Shown in pieces: positions 44,099 through 52,424 of a stretch of DNA of 64,000 bases. The notes beneath the pieces were generated by a model. That model saw nothing but the letters and a program-made list of their open reading frames with translations, searched no databases and was not told the origin of the DNA. This DNA comes from Pullulanibacillus sp. KACC 23026. Its GTDB lineage: Bacteria; Bacillota; Bacilli; Bacillales; Sporolactobacillaceae. The stretch's first letter is position 1, and the number at the start of each line of letters is the position of its first letter. Position numbers and translations under genes: made by a program. The stretch lies in the NCBI RefSeq assembly GCF_029094525.1, contig NZ_CP119107.1, forward strand, positions 2,294,001-2,358,000, given 5' to 3'.

Positions 44099-44938
44099 AT
44101 GATTAAAAACTTACAAAGTACGACAACCTTACATAACGGGGTAAAAATGCCTTGGCTTGGCTTAGGGGTTTTCAAAGTAGAAGATGGAACAGAGGTTGTA
44201 AACTCAGTGAAAGCCGCCATCGAAGCAGGTTACCGCAGTATCGATACAGCTGCTATCTATGGGAATGAAGCAGGCGTTGGACAAGCGATTGCTGAAGCGA
44301 ATGTTCCACGAGAAGATCTATTTATAACAACGAAGCTTTGGAATTCCAATCAAGGCTATGACGAAGCACTGGCTGCTTTTGATGAAAGCCTAGAAAAATT
44401 AGGAATCGATTATTTAGATCTTTATCTGATCCATTGGCCTGTTCCTGCACAAGGAAAGTTCGTCGATTCTTGGAAAGCGCTCGAAAAGCTTTATAAGGAT
44501 GGACGTGTACGCGCGATCGGCGTCAGTAATTTCAAGGAGCATTATCTTCAACAGCTTATCGATCAATGTGAAATCGTACCAATGGTGAATCAAGTGGAAT
44601 ACCATCCGCGTTTTAATCAAGCCGAATTACATGACTTCTGCAAAAAACACCAGATTCAGCTTGAAGCATGGTCACCACTAATGCAAGGCGGGCTGTTAGA
44701 TAATCCAACCCTCATTGAAATTGGGAAGAAGTATGGGAAATCCCCGGCACAAGTGATCCTGCGCTGGGACCTACAGACAGAAGTCGTGACCATTCCAAAA
44801 TCAATAAAACCTCATCGTATTATTGAAAATGCAGATGTCTTCGATTTTGAACTTTCCGAAGAGGATATGGCTAACATCGCAAGTCTCAACCAAAACGCAC
44901 GCCAATTTGCCGATCCGGACGACTTTAATCGGGTATAA
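44099..44938 (+). CDS. Aldo/keto reductase (AKR5-like)
   Basis: 279-residue NADPH-dependent carbonyl reductase related to Bacillus YvgN/YtbE. The catalytic tetrad is visible: Asp in SIDTAAIYGNE with Tyr, Lys in FITTKLWNSN and His in LYLIHWPVP. The NADP-binding VTIPKSIKPHRIIENADVFDF segment is intact. ATG 44099 follows TTTAGGAGGG; the longer frame from 44027 overlaps the epimerase gene without a ribosome site. It likely detoxifies methylglyoxal or other aldehydes, or works with the adjacent epimerase; both ideas are inference. Confidence 0.93.
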   Translation: MIKNLQSTTTLHNGVKMPWLGLGVFKVEDGTEVVNSVKAAIEAGYRSIDTAAIYGNEAGVGQAIAEANVPREDLFITTKLWNSNQGYDEALAAFDESLEKLGIDYLDLYLIHWPVPAQGKFVDSWKALEKLYKDGRVRAIGVSNFKEHYLQQLIDQCEIVPMVNQVEYHPRFNQAELHDFCKKHQIQLEAWSPLMQGGLLDNPTLIEIGKKYGKSPAQVILRWDLQTEVVTIPKSIKPHRIIENADVFDFELSEEDMANIASLNQNARQFADPDDFNRV

Positions 44939-44980
44939 AGAGAGACCTGTTACCTTTCTAAGAACATATGAGAATTTTTC

Positions 44981-45010
44981 ACCACCGTTTCTTTTGGAAT
45001 GGTGGTTTTC
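44981..45010 (+). terminator. Terminator of the epimerase-reductase pair
   Basis: ACCACC and GGTGGT arms with a 17-base inner part, followed by TTTTCTCATTTT. Confidence 0.65.
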
Positions 45011-45443
45011 TCATTTTCCGAGAGAACCCCTTTCACTTTTAACAGGTTAATCATCTAAGATAACGGAGACATCCGTCTGTAAAAAAGGGGGTGACTGCCG
45101 TTATCCTTTAGTGGAAGTTTAGTTCCTCTAAAATAAACAGCTTTTCGAGTCATATACTCTGTTATAAGATCTGTCATCTGTTTTGCCAACAGCCTGTCAT
45201 TTGTTAGACTCACGCACTCACTTAACTGATCAGATGTGCAAATTTTAACATTTTTTAAAACGCCCCCCATAAATTATAGTGAGTATTGCGAAAAATTATA
45301 AAAAGGGAGGGAAAGCGCTATTATTTAAGACTCTTAAAAATACCTTTCGCTACTGGTCCTGTCAAAGCTTTCATTCTTCTTTGTAAAAGGTCTGTCAATA
45401 AACAGATTGTCCGTTCCAAAATAAAAGGGAGGTAAGTTCTTTT
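45011..45443. other. Intergenic region before the DUF6230 operon
   Basis: No convincing gene. A minus-strand frame at 45055-45270 (71 codons, MGGVLKNVKICTSD start) has protein-like composition and a TATAAT box just ahead but no ribosome binding site, so I leave it uncalled. The right part should contain the promoter of the following operon. Confidence 0.4.
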
Positions 45444-46031
45444 ATGGACAAATTGGAAGCGATTTCAAGCGGAGAGAGACGTGTCAAAAGGTACAGCCGG
45501 AAACGATTTTGGGGAGCCTTAATTTCTGGATTTCTATTCCTTGGTGTAATTGTTGGTGTGTTCGGGTTAACGGGGAAGGCTTATGCTTTACCTATGGCTG
45601 GGGTCGGGAATTTTACAGTGTCCTTTGATAAACTTGTTGGAAGCGGATACACTTTCTATCCTAAGCTTGGCGAGACAGGCACGTCTTCATCTGCACCACT
45701 AGGCAGGAACAAGATTGATCAGTTAACCGTTTATGGGTTGAAGATCTCAAAGACGCTAAAGCTCCCTACAGGCCAAACAATAGAGTTGGATATTACCGCT
45801 TCTAAACCAGTACAAATTAAAGGACTTATCCAAGATGCGAGCCTATTGAATGGAGATGCCTCGTTCTCTCAACTGGCTCTACAAGAGCATAACACCACGG
45901 ATTGGACAAAAGAGTTTACCCAATCAGCATCCCAAATAACCCTTCAACATGCCTCTCTTGTTACCGATTATTTATACCAAGACCAGGTCACTCTCAATGG
46001 AATGACGCTTTCTATTCATAAAGTCCAATAG
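45444..46031 (+). CDS. DUF6230-type secreted/membrane-anchored protein
   Basis: 195 residues. A basic N-terminus (GERRVKRYSRKRF) precedes a hydrophobic helix (about 23-44) and a possible signal cleavage site after KAYA. The extracytoplasmic part is beta-rich (VGNFTVSFDKLVGSGYTFYP ... TGQTIELDITASKPVQIKGL ... DYLYQDQVTLNGMTLSI), matching my recollection of DUF6230, a family best known from actinomycetes and sometimes misnamed cholesterol esterase. No catalytic motif is visible. GGGAGG lies about 12 bases before the ATG. It heads a tight three-gene operon. Confidence 0.75.
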   Translation: MDKLEAISSGERRVKRYSRKRFWGALISGFLFLGVIVGVFGLTGKAYALPMAGVGNFTVSFDKLVGSGYTFYPKLGETGTSSSAPLGRNKIDQLTVYGLKISKTLKLPTGQTIELDITASKPVQIKGLIQDASLLNGDASFSQLALQEHNTTDWTKEFTQSASQITLQHASLVTDYLYQDQVTLNGMTLSIHKVQ

Positions 46032-46042
46032 GAGGGAAGTCC

Positions 46043-46432
46043 ATGTCAAATGAGTACCAGGAAAGTCAGATAAGTTGGATAAAAAAACGCCCTTTTAAAG
46101 GATCCCTTCTCCTGTTTTTATCTGGGCTGATCATTTTATTTATTCCCATCAGTATGATCCCAGTGGCGTTAATGCCTGGCAGTTTCTCGATTTTAGGCAT
46201 TGTCTTTGGCGGATTGGTTGTCCTTTTAGGGATACTTGGATTCACCTTCCCCGACCAAAGTTCAATCATCGGCGTGTTAGCCATTTTCTTTGCCTGTTTA
46301 TCACTAATTGGAGCTCTTGGCGGTTTTTTAATTGGAACATTGCTGGGCATTATAGGAGGAGCCTACTGTTTTGCATGGAAGGCACCTGCCAATCCTGATC
46401 CTGCTCCAAGGAAACAAAGGAAGGTTTCCTAA
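46043..46432 (+). CDS. DUF6114-type small integral membrane protein
   Basis: 129 residues with three to four membrane helices (about 17-40, 47-68, 74-93 and 96-113), a Lys/Arg-rich N-terminal segment and a short charged C-terminal tail. Order and size agree with DUF6114 proteins, which in actinomycetes stand next to DUF6230 genes. It starts 11 bases after the upstream stop with AGGAGGG, and its stop is one base before the next ATG. A membrane partner or assembly factor for the two flanking surface proteins is a reasonable inference; no biochemical function is known to me. Confidence 0.75.
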   Translation: MSNEYQESQISWIKKRPFKGSLLLFLSGLIILFIPISMIPVALMPGSFSILGIVFGGLVVLLGILGFTFPDQSSIIGVLAIFFACLSLIGALGGFLIGTLLGIIGGAYCFAWKAPANPDPAPRKQRKVS

Positions 46433-46433
46433 A

Positions 46434-47963
46434 ATGAAAAAGAGTAAGCGACGGCTGCTTATTTTTATGAAACTATTCCTTGGAATTCTTTTACTAGTGG
46501 GTGTTGATGCGATTCCTGCTTTTGCGAAGCCGTTAGACTCTGAACGATTTATCATAGAAGCCCAAGCGATTCAAGGTGTGCTGCTGCCGCCAGAAATTGT
46601 TTTTTTGAATACGGATACAACCCATCCGGTTCCGGCGGTTGTTTTTCATTATCAATCAGCCACGATAACGGGGATGACCTTAGTTAAACAGCTTAATACT
46701 GAAAAAGGCTCCATGTATATACAAACCAAGGCCGAAAAACCAATTCACGTGAAGGACTTAAAAGTGGTTGCGACCTCCTTTTCTTTTGGAGGGGCTTGTC
46801 TTGATTCAAAGGATCTAAGTCAGGCGATCGAAATGCGAGACGTCAAGATGGCGGCAACTGAAATGACCACAGCCGAAATGGATTCACAAGGTCTTCAATT
46901 ACTGACAGGATCTGGACAGTCAACCATTCAACCACCCTCACTCCCTAATTTTTTACAAGGAATTATGAATGAGAGTTCACTCAGTGCCATGAAACAATCT
47001 GCAAAACATTTAGATCTCGATAGCCTATTGTTTAAGTGTACTGCAACCTCTCAACCGTCATCCAAAACGACTTTAGGTCCAACCACCTCAACACTTAAGA
47101 AAGATTTAGGCAATGTCGCGAGTGATCCGATTAAAAAAATTGCAAAGGATACATCTAAGATAACGGATAGTTTAGGCAGTAAAGACAGGGGAACAAAAGG
47201 GTTGACCGCCCCGGTGAAAAAGGCAACGGATCCGGTTAAGAAGGTAATTGATCCGATCAAAAAGGCGACGGACCCGGTCAAGAAGGTAACAGATCCGGTC
47301 AAGAAGACAACAGATATTATTAAGAAAACAACGGATCCAATCAAAAAGACAACCGATACAGTGACTCAACCCATTAAAAAAATCGTTTCAAGTCCACTTC
47401 CTTCTACCGTTACAACCATTGTAAAAAAGCCAATTCAGGCAGTTACGAAACAGGCGGCCACTACTGTGACGAAAAGTGTCCATACAACAACAACCCTAGT
47501 CAATAAAGGGGTTAAAACGACAGCGCAGATCACGAATACTGCCTCTAAAGCGACAATAGAACTGCTGCAAAACCAACTATCGGATGGACTGAACAAGACG
47601 GATCAATTACAATCAGACATTGATAGTCTACAAGGATCCGTTAATCAGCTTTCAGAGTCCCTGCTTAGTGTTCAATCACTGCTCAGCAATCCGCTAAAGC
47701 TACTTCTTGTGAATCAACAACTCACACAGCTTGAAGATCAAACCAATCAAATGCAAACTAAGAAACAAAATTTAATCACACAACTAGAGGATTTAGAGAA
47801 GTGTCGAAAGGCATTACAAGCAAAAATTGATTCCGCACAGATAGACCCAGAGTTCAGTACAAAGGATTGGGAAAATAAGTTATCAAAAGAAAAGAAAACA
47901 CTTTCAAGCCTAGGTGATAACTTGCAGCATATTTCCACACAGCTCGATCAATTATTAAATTGA
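46434..47963 (+). CDS. Surface protein with DPVKK heptad repeats and coiled coil
   Basis: 509 residues. A signal/anchor segment (about 8-31, ending PAFAKP) precedes a globular region (about 32-145, with HYQSATITGMTLVKQL) that seems related in style to the DUF6230 partner. A Ser/Thr/Lys-rich stretch follows; residues about 260-315 hold seven copies of a seven-residue repeat of the form TDPVKKx. The C-terminal 130 residues are a heptad-patterned coiled coil (LNKTDQLQSDIDSLQGSVNQ onward). Such basic repeats suit binding to anionic wall polymers. The start at 46434 has AAGGAAGG. Function unknown. Confidence 0.8.
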   Translation: MKKSKRRLLIFMKLFLGILLLVGVDAIPAFAKPLDSERFIIEAQAIQGVLLPPEIVFLNTDTTHPVPAVVFHYQSATITGMTLVKQLNTEKGSMYIQTKAEKPIHVKDLKVVATSFSFGGACLDSKDLSQAIEMRDVKMAATEMTTAEMDSQGLQLLTGSGQSTIQPPSLPNFLQGIMNESSLSAMKQSAKHLDLDSLLFKCTATSQPSSKTTLGPTTSTLKKDLGNVASDPIKKIAKDTSKITDSLGSKDRGTKGLTAPVKKATDPVKKVIDPIKKATDPVKKVTDPVKKTTDIIKKTTDPIKKTTDTVTQPIKKIVSSPLPSTVTTIVKKPIQAVTKQAATTVTKSVHTTTTLVNKGVKTTAQITNTASKATIELLQNQLSDGLNKTDQLQSDIDSLQGSVNQLSESLLSVQSLLSNPLKLLLVNQQLTQLEDQTNQMQTKKQNLITQLEDLEKCRKALQAKIDSAQIDPEFSTKDWENKLSKEKKTLSSLGDNLQHISTQLDQLLN

Positions 47964-47977
47964 AAGTCAAATTTTTC

Positions 47978-48005
47978 GAGGCAGACAAGAGTCTGTCTCT
48001 TTTTG
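47978..48005 (+). terminator. Terminator of the DUF6230 operon
   Basis: GAGGCAGAC and GTCTGTCTC pair around AAGA and are followed by TTTTTG, 15 bases after the stop. Confidence 0.85.
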
Positions 48006-48008
48006 TAC

Positions 48009-48104
48009 TATCAGAAAGTATAAACTTTCGCGTTCGCGATTATGGAGGATAGTATAAGAAAAACTAAGGCTTTCGCCAGGACTAGATGATAAGCCTTAGT
48101 TTTT
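48009..48104 (+). repeat. Third dispersed repeat family (GTATAAGAAAAA type), copy 2
   Basis: ATCAGAAAGTATAAAC, then GCGATTATGGAGGATAGTATAAGAAAAA, matching 42901-42970. It continues into a 14-bp hairpin, AAAAACTAAGGCTT with AAGCCTTAGTTTTT (48059-48104), that looks like a terminator. Confidence 0.6.
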
Positions 48105-48205
48105 CTAACTGATAACGAATGTGAAGTGTTCGTCGTTGATGTGCTATTATTAATTAACGGAGTGTTAAAGAGAAAAAATTTGAGAACAGATAGGTGGGAC
48201 CCTTA

Positions 48206-48898
48206 ATGAAAATCATTTGTTTTGGGGACAGTTTGACACGTGGCGTTACTTTTGTGAAAGGCCGTTTAAGAATTATAAAAGAGAATTACCCGGCCGTTTT
48301 ACAAAGTTTTTTTGGGGAGGCCCAAAACGAAGAAGTCCTGGTAGTAAATAAGGGAGTTTTTAACGATAATTCAGATCTTTTGCTGGAACGCTTGGAAAAA
48401 GATGTTGTGGCAGAGCGGCCAGATGCAGCGATAATTGCAATAGGGGGGAATGATTGTGATTTCCGCTGGGAAGAGGTCGCCAAGCATCCGGATAGGGATC
48501 ATCAGGCGATTGTTCCACTAACAAACTATTTAGAAAATGTGAGCACATTGATTTTTCGCCTTAAGCAGGCTGGCATTCAGCCGATGATGACAACTATGCC
48601 TCCATTAGACCCCGTTCGCTATTACAGAACAATATCGGAACGGACAAGCACGGCTATTAGTCATTGGATCAGTAAGGTAGGAGGAATTGAGCATTGGCAT
48701 GGGAATTATAATCGCCAATTAACTAAACTTTTGGAGGAATTGGCCATCCCAAAAATTGACGTGAGGTCCGCGATCAAACAAGCCGGTGATTTGTCTGAAC
48801 TTTTAAGCGATGATGGGATTCATTTAACAAAGCAAGGTTATAATGTTTTTAGTAAAGCGGTATACGAGAAACTGAATCAAGTTTTTTCTAGGGTTTAA
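48206..48898 (+). CDS. SGNH/GDSL-family hydrolase
   Basis: 230-residue esterase-like protein. Block I FGDSLTRG carries the nucleophile Ser at residue 8, block III AIGGNDCDF carries the oxyanion Asn, and DDGIHLTKQGYNVF supplies the C-terminal Asp-His pair. No signal peptide, so an intracellular acyl- or acetyl-esterase is likely; substrate unknown. ATG at 48206 has AGGTGGG upstream; the longer frame from 48194 starts inside that site. The AI-2E-family transporter gene begins 34 bases downstream and is probably co-transcribed. Confidence 0.9.
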   Translation: MKIICFGDSLTRGVTFVKGRLRIIKENYPAVLQSFFGEAQNEEVLVVNKGVFNDNSDLLLERLEKDVVAERPDAAIIAIGGNDCDFRWEEVAKHPDRDHQAIVPLTNYLENVSTLIFRLKQAGIQPMMTTMPPLDPVRYYRTISERTSTAISHWISKVGGIEHWHGNYNRQLTKLLEELAIPKIDVRSAIKQAGDLSELLSDDGIHLTKQGYNVFSKAVYEKLNQVFSRV

Positions 48899-48932
48899 TG
48901 AATCAAAATAGAAAGACAAGAAAGGTGTCTAG

Positions 48933-50018
48933 ATGCTGACTTTTTATAAAAGATATGCTAGGACGGTTTTTGATTTAGTAGTCCTTGCGATTACCATCTA
49001 TTTATTTATGTGGATTGGCAGCTTTTTATTTAAGTTGGCCACTCCGGTCATATTCGGGATCATTATTTATTACATAAACAAGCCGTTTATCCGTTTCTTA
49101 AGCAATAGAGGCGTAAGCCGGCCTATTTCAAGTCTGATATCAATTGGGTTATTTGCTTTAATTCTGATAGCCCTTTTCGCCACTATTGTTCTTGTTATCG
49201 TTGATCAAATTCTGCATCTGTCACATAAAATACCGCAATACGCTGATCTTTTTAATCATCACTTTGCTGATAATTTATCAGCGGTTGAAACGCGGGTGAA
49301 CGGGCTGTCTCCGGATACCATTAACTCCATCAAGTCGGAATTCGCCAATATCGCGAAAAATGCAGCCACTTTCTTTTCCAATATGCTGTTATCACTTTTT
49401 CACTACGTTTCCCATAAATTAAAGTTGGTTATTGATTTTATTTTGGGGATTGTACTTGCCTATTTCCTGAGCTTAGATGTGAAAAGTTTTGAAAATAAAG
49501 TTCCAAAGACATTTAAAAAGATGGGTGCGTTTCTCAGAAATAATGTGCTGATCGGCATTGCCGGTTATTTAAAAGCTCAATTAAAACTGATTACGATAAC
49601 CTTCTTAATCGTGGTCCTCTCATTAATTCTTATAAACTTTTTCATCACACCGGTTAAAAATATGATTTCGGTATCGGTATTGGCCGGTATTTTCGATATC
49701 TTACCGCTTCTCGGTGTTTCAACTTTGTTTGTTCCTTGGATTATTTATTCGTTTGTGGTTGGGAATCACTTGTTAGCGGTCTGTTTAATTGTTGTACTCG
49801 TCATTGTTATTGTCACCCGACATATTTTAGAGCCTAAGATTGCAGGGGATTCCCTCGGAGTGTCTGCTTTTATTATGCTTTCTAGCATGATTATTTCCGA
49901 ATCCATTTTCGGTGTTGTCGGTATTTTCTTATCACCGATCTTGATCATCTTGATTAAATCCCTTTATCAGCAAGGGCACCTGCAAAAATGGATCCATGTA
50001 CCGGAAGATGAGTTTTAA
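48933..50018 (+). CDS. AI-2E family (PerM-like) membrane transporter
   Basis: 361-residue membrane protein with about seven to eight helices and the family architecture: N-terminal helix pair with TPVIFGIIIYYINKP, a soluble middle section (about 95-150), and the C-terminal membrane block with FDILPLLGVSTLFVPW and RHILEPKIAGDSLGVSAF, both family hallmarks. Members include TqsA, Na+/H+ antiporters and YtvI-like sporulation proteins, so the substrate cannot be named. AGAAAGGTG precedes the ATG. No terminator is evident after the stop. Confidence 0.9.
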   Translation: MLTFYKRYARTVFDLVVLAITIYLFMWIGSFLFKLATPVIFGIIIYYINKPFIRFLSNRGVSRPISSLISIGLFALILIALFATIVLVIVDQILHLSHKIPQYADLFNHHFADNLSAVETRVNGLSPDTINSIKSEFANIAKNAATFFSNMLLSLFHYVSHKLKLVIDFILGIVLAYFLSLDVKSFENKVPKTFKKMGAFLRNNVLIGIAGYLKAQLKLITITFLIVVLSLILINFFITPVKNMISVSVLAGIFDILPLLGVSTLFVPWIIYSFVVGNHLLAVCLIVVLVIVIVTRHILEPKIAGDSLGVSAFIMLSSMIISESIFGVVGIFLSPILIILIKSLYQQGHLQKWIHVPEDEF

Positions 50019-50103
50019 TGGAAACAACAAACAGCATGAGGAGTGGTTTCACCGGCTAGATTTGCTTTTTTGACTATAGATTAAGCGGCTAAATGCGTTA
50101 AGA

Positions 50104-50162
50104 CATTGGGCAATATATAGTTGGCATTTAATGGTGTTTAACTATATATTGCACATCCAATG
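50104..50162. repeat. Long hairpin upstream of mqo
   Basis: GCAATATATAGTT and AACTATATATTGC form a perfect 13-bp stem, extended by CATTGG and CCAATG beyond a small bulge. There is no T-run. A smaller inverted repeat, CATAGT-GCTAT-ACTATG, lies at 50227-50243. Together they occupy the 345-base gap before mqo and could be operator or RNA structures. Confidence 0.6.
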
Positions 50163-50363
50163 ATTGGAAAAGGTATGATGTAAGGGATTAATCATATAAT
50201 AATTATAAAACTATAAATCTTCTAAGCATAGTGCTATACTATGATTTAGGTTATAATTGGGGCAGAATAGGGGTGCAGTTAGGTTAAAGACTTGGCTTGC
50301 TGAACGCCTAAGCAGAGGCTCCTGCATTTTTCTGCTAATCATCGATATAAGGATATGGTAAAC

Positions 50364-51881
50364 ATGAGCAGCGAACAAACTAGAACAGATGTAATCTTAA
50401 TTGGTGCCGGAATTATGAGTGCGACTTTGGGGACACTTTTAAAGGAATTAGTTCCGGATTGGAAAATTTCAGTATTTGAGAAGCTTCCAAAAGCAGGTGA
50501 GGAAAGCTCAAATGAATGGAATAACGCAGGAACAGGCCATTCAGCGCTTTGCGAGCTCAACTATACCGTCGAAAAACCGGATGGATCTGTGGATATCAGT
50601 AAAGCAATTAACATCAATGAACAGTTCCAGGTTTCTAGACAGTTCTGGTCATATCTTGTAAATAGCAACTTGATTAGTAATCCAGAAGAGTTTATCAGGC
50701 CATTACCTCATATGAGCTACGTTTTCGGAGATGAAAACGTAACCTTTTTGAAAAAGAGGTTTGAAGCTTTAACAGCGAGTCCTTTGTTTGAAGGAATGGA
50801 ATTTTCGGATGATCCAGAAAAGCTCAAGGAATGGATCCCGCTTATGATGAAAAATCGGACTTTTAATGAGGCGATCGCCGCCACCAAAATCGACTCCGGA
50901 ACAGATGTCAATTTTGGTGCTTTAACACGTATGCTTTTTGATCATTTAGAGAGAAAAGATGTAGAGATTAACTATAATCATAGTGTCAAGAATATTAAAC
51001 GGACGAGCGATGGACGCTGGGAATTAAAAGTTAAGGATCTTAATACCGGTGCTGTCGAACGTCATACGGCCAAATTTGTCTTCATCGGTGCTGGTGGTGG
51101 AAGCTTGCACATTCTTCAAAAATCAGGTATTCCTGAAGGCAAGCATATCGGTGGCTTCCCGGTCAGTGGAATCTTTATGGTATGTAAGAATCCGGAAGTC
51201 ATTGAGCAGCATCATGCCAAAGTGTATGGCAAAGCGTCGGTTGGGGCTCCGCCAATGTCTGTTCCGCATCTGGACACACGATTTATTGATAACAAAAAAT
51301 CATTGCTATTTGGACCGTTTGCCGGTTTCTCACCTAAGTTTTTGAAAACGGGGTCTATGTTTGATTTGATCACTTCCGTCAAACCGCATAATCTTCTAAC
51401 TTTGCTTGCAGCTGGTGTCAAAGAGATGGCTTTGACCAAATACTTGATTCAACAGCTTATGTTATCTAAAGAACAGCGCATGGAAGAACTGCGTGTCTTT
51501 ATTCCCGATGCTAAAAGTGAGGATTGGGATTTAGTGGTGGCTGGCCAACGCGTACAAGTCATCAAAGATACGGTTGACGGCGGGAAGGGAACCCTTCAAT
51601 TTGGGACAGAGGTAGTAAGTGCTGCTGATGGCTCGATTGCTGCACTGCTTGGGGCATCACCTGGTGCTTCTACAGCCGTTCACGTCATGCTTCAGGTCCT
51701 AAAAAAATGTTTCCCAGAGCATTTAAACGAGTGGGAACCAAAATTAAAAGAAATGATCCCTTCCTATGGTCTCTCTTTAGAGGAGAACCCAGAGCTTTAC
51801 CATGAGATCTTCGCTTCTACAGCTGAGACTCTCGGGTTAAATGAAAACAATTTAGTAGCAGAAGAACATGTCTCGAAATGA
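50364..51881 (+). CDS. mqo: Malate:quinone oxidoreductase
   Basis: 505-residue peripheral membrane flavoenzyme oxidising malate to oxaloacetate with electrons passed to quinone (TCA cycle). The N-terminal FAD loop is [59 protein letters not shown] and the C-terminal [18 protein letters not shown] are hallmark Mqo stretches. I choose ATG 50364 since AAGGA is 11 bases ahead, whereas the ATG at 50355 is too close to it. A terminator follows, so it is monocistronic. Confidence 0.95.
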   Translation: MSSEQTRTDVILIGAGIMSATLGTLLKELVPDWKISVFEKLPKAGEESSNEWNNAGTGHSALCELNYTVEKPDGSVDISKAININEQFQVSRQFWSYLVNSNLISNPEEFIRPLPHMSYVFGDENVTFLKKRFEALTASPLFEGMEFSDDPEKLKEWIPLMMKNRTFNEAIAATKIDSGTDVNFGALTRMLFDHLERKDVEINYNHSVKNIKRTSDGRWELKVKDLNTGAVERHTAKFVFIGAGGGSLHILQKSGIPEGKHIGGFPVSGIFMVCKNPEVIEQHHAKVYGKASVGAPPMSVPHLDTRFIDNKKSLLFGPFAGFSPKFLKTGSMFDLITSVKPHNLLTLLAAGVKEMALTKYLIQQLMLSKEQRMEELRVFIPDAKSEDWDLVVAGQRVQVIKDTVDGGKGTLQFGTEVVSAADGSIAALLGASPGASTAVHVMLQVLKKCFPEHLNEWEPKLKEMIPSYGLSLEENPELYHEIFASTAETLGLNENNLVAEEHVSK

Positions 51882-51892
51882 ATTTTAAAAAA

Positions 51893-51942
51893 GAGGACCT
51901 CTCACTAAAAGGGTGAGAAGTCTTCTTGCTTCTGTTTTTTTA
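51893..51942 (+). terminator. Terminator of mqo
   Basis: GAGGACCTCTCAC pairs with GTGAGAAGTCTTC (two mismatches); a T-run TTTTTTT follows at 51935-51941. Confidence 0.8.
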
Positions 51943-52041
51943 GAAAGAAACTAAAACGTTACTCATTTTCTTTCTAGAGTATTAAAATTGACTTTTTCTG
52001 TTAATAAGAGTAAATTATTTTATGGATATTAGTTCTAATAG

Positions 52042-52125
52042 GCGGGTGTGGCGGAATTGGCAGACGCGCTAGATTCAGGTTCTAGTGGTAGAAATACCGT
52101 GGGGGTTCAAGTCCCTTCATCCGCA
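52042..52125 (+). tRNA. tRNA-Leu (anticodon CAG)
   Basis: A class II tRNA with long variable arm. Acceptor GCGGGTG pairs with CATCCGC, discriminator A at 52125; D-arm GGCGGAATTGGCAGACGCG; anticodon stem CTAGA/TCTAG around TTCAGGT, giving CAG; T-arm GGGGGTTCAAGTCCC. CCA is not encoded (CTA follows). It reads CUG leucine codons. Confidence 0.95.
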
Positions 52126-52167
52126 CTACAATTATGTTTGACAGTTAAATATAAATGATTTACAAGC

Positions 52168-52219
52168 ATCCTCTTTAGAGTCTAGTGCTGATTAACTAGA
52201 TTCTAAGGAGGATTTTTTA
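52168..52219 (+). terminator. Terminator of the tRNA-Leu gene
   Basis: A long stem of ATCCTC(TT)TAGAGTCTAGT against ACTAGATTCTAAGGAGGAT with one or two mismatches, followed by TTTTTT. Confidence 0.85.
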
Positions 52220-52374
52220 TGGTTAGAAAAACAAAAAGGGTGGAAGTGAAGACAGAGCTAGCGTGCACGCTTTCTTAACTTCCATTTTATTGAAGCTAAA
52301 AAATGAGAGTAATAAAAAAGGAAATACGAATAAACATATATTATATATAATTCAATTGAACAATGTGAGTTTCG

Positions 52375-52406
52375 TTTGGTAAAGGTTTTGCGTAAACGCT
52401 ACCAAA
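52375..52406. promoter_or_regulatory. Candidate operator upstream of MFS transporter gene
   Basis: TTTGGTA and TACCAAA arms flank a perfect GCGTAAACGC palindrome (52390-52399), a shape typical of LacI/GntR-type repressor sites or a degenerate catabolite-response element. It lies 19 bases before the start codon. Confidence 0.4.
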
Positions 52407-52424
52407 GAGTGGAGGAGAGTAAGG

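Noticed and set aside
45055-45270. 71-codon minus-strand frame
   Set aside because: Protein-like composition and a TATAAT box upstream, but no ribosome site and no recognisable family; evidence too thin for a call.
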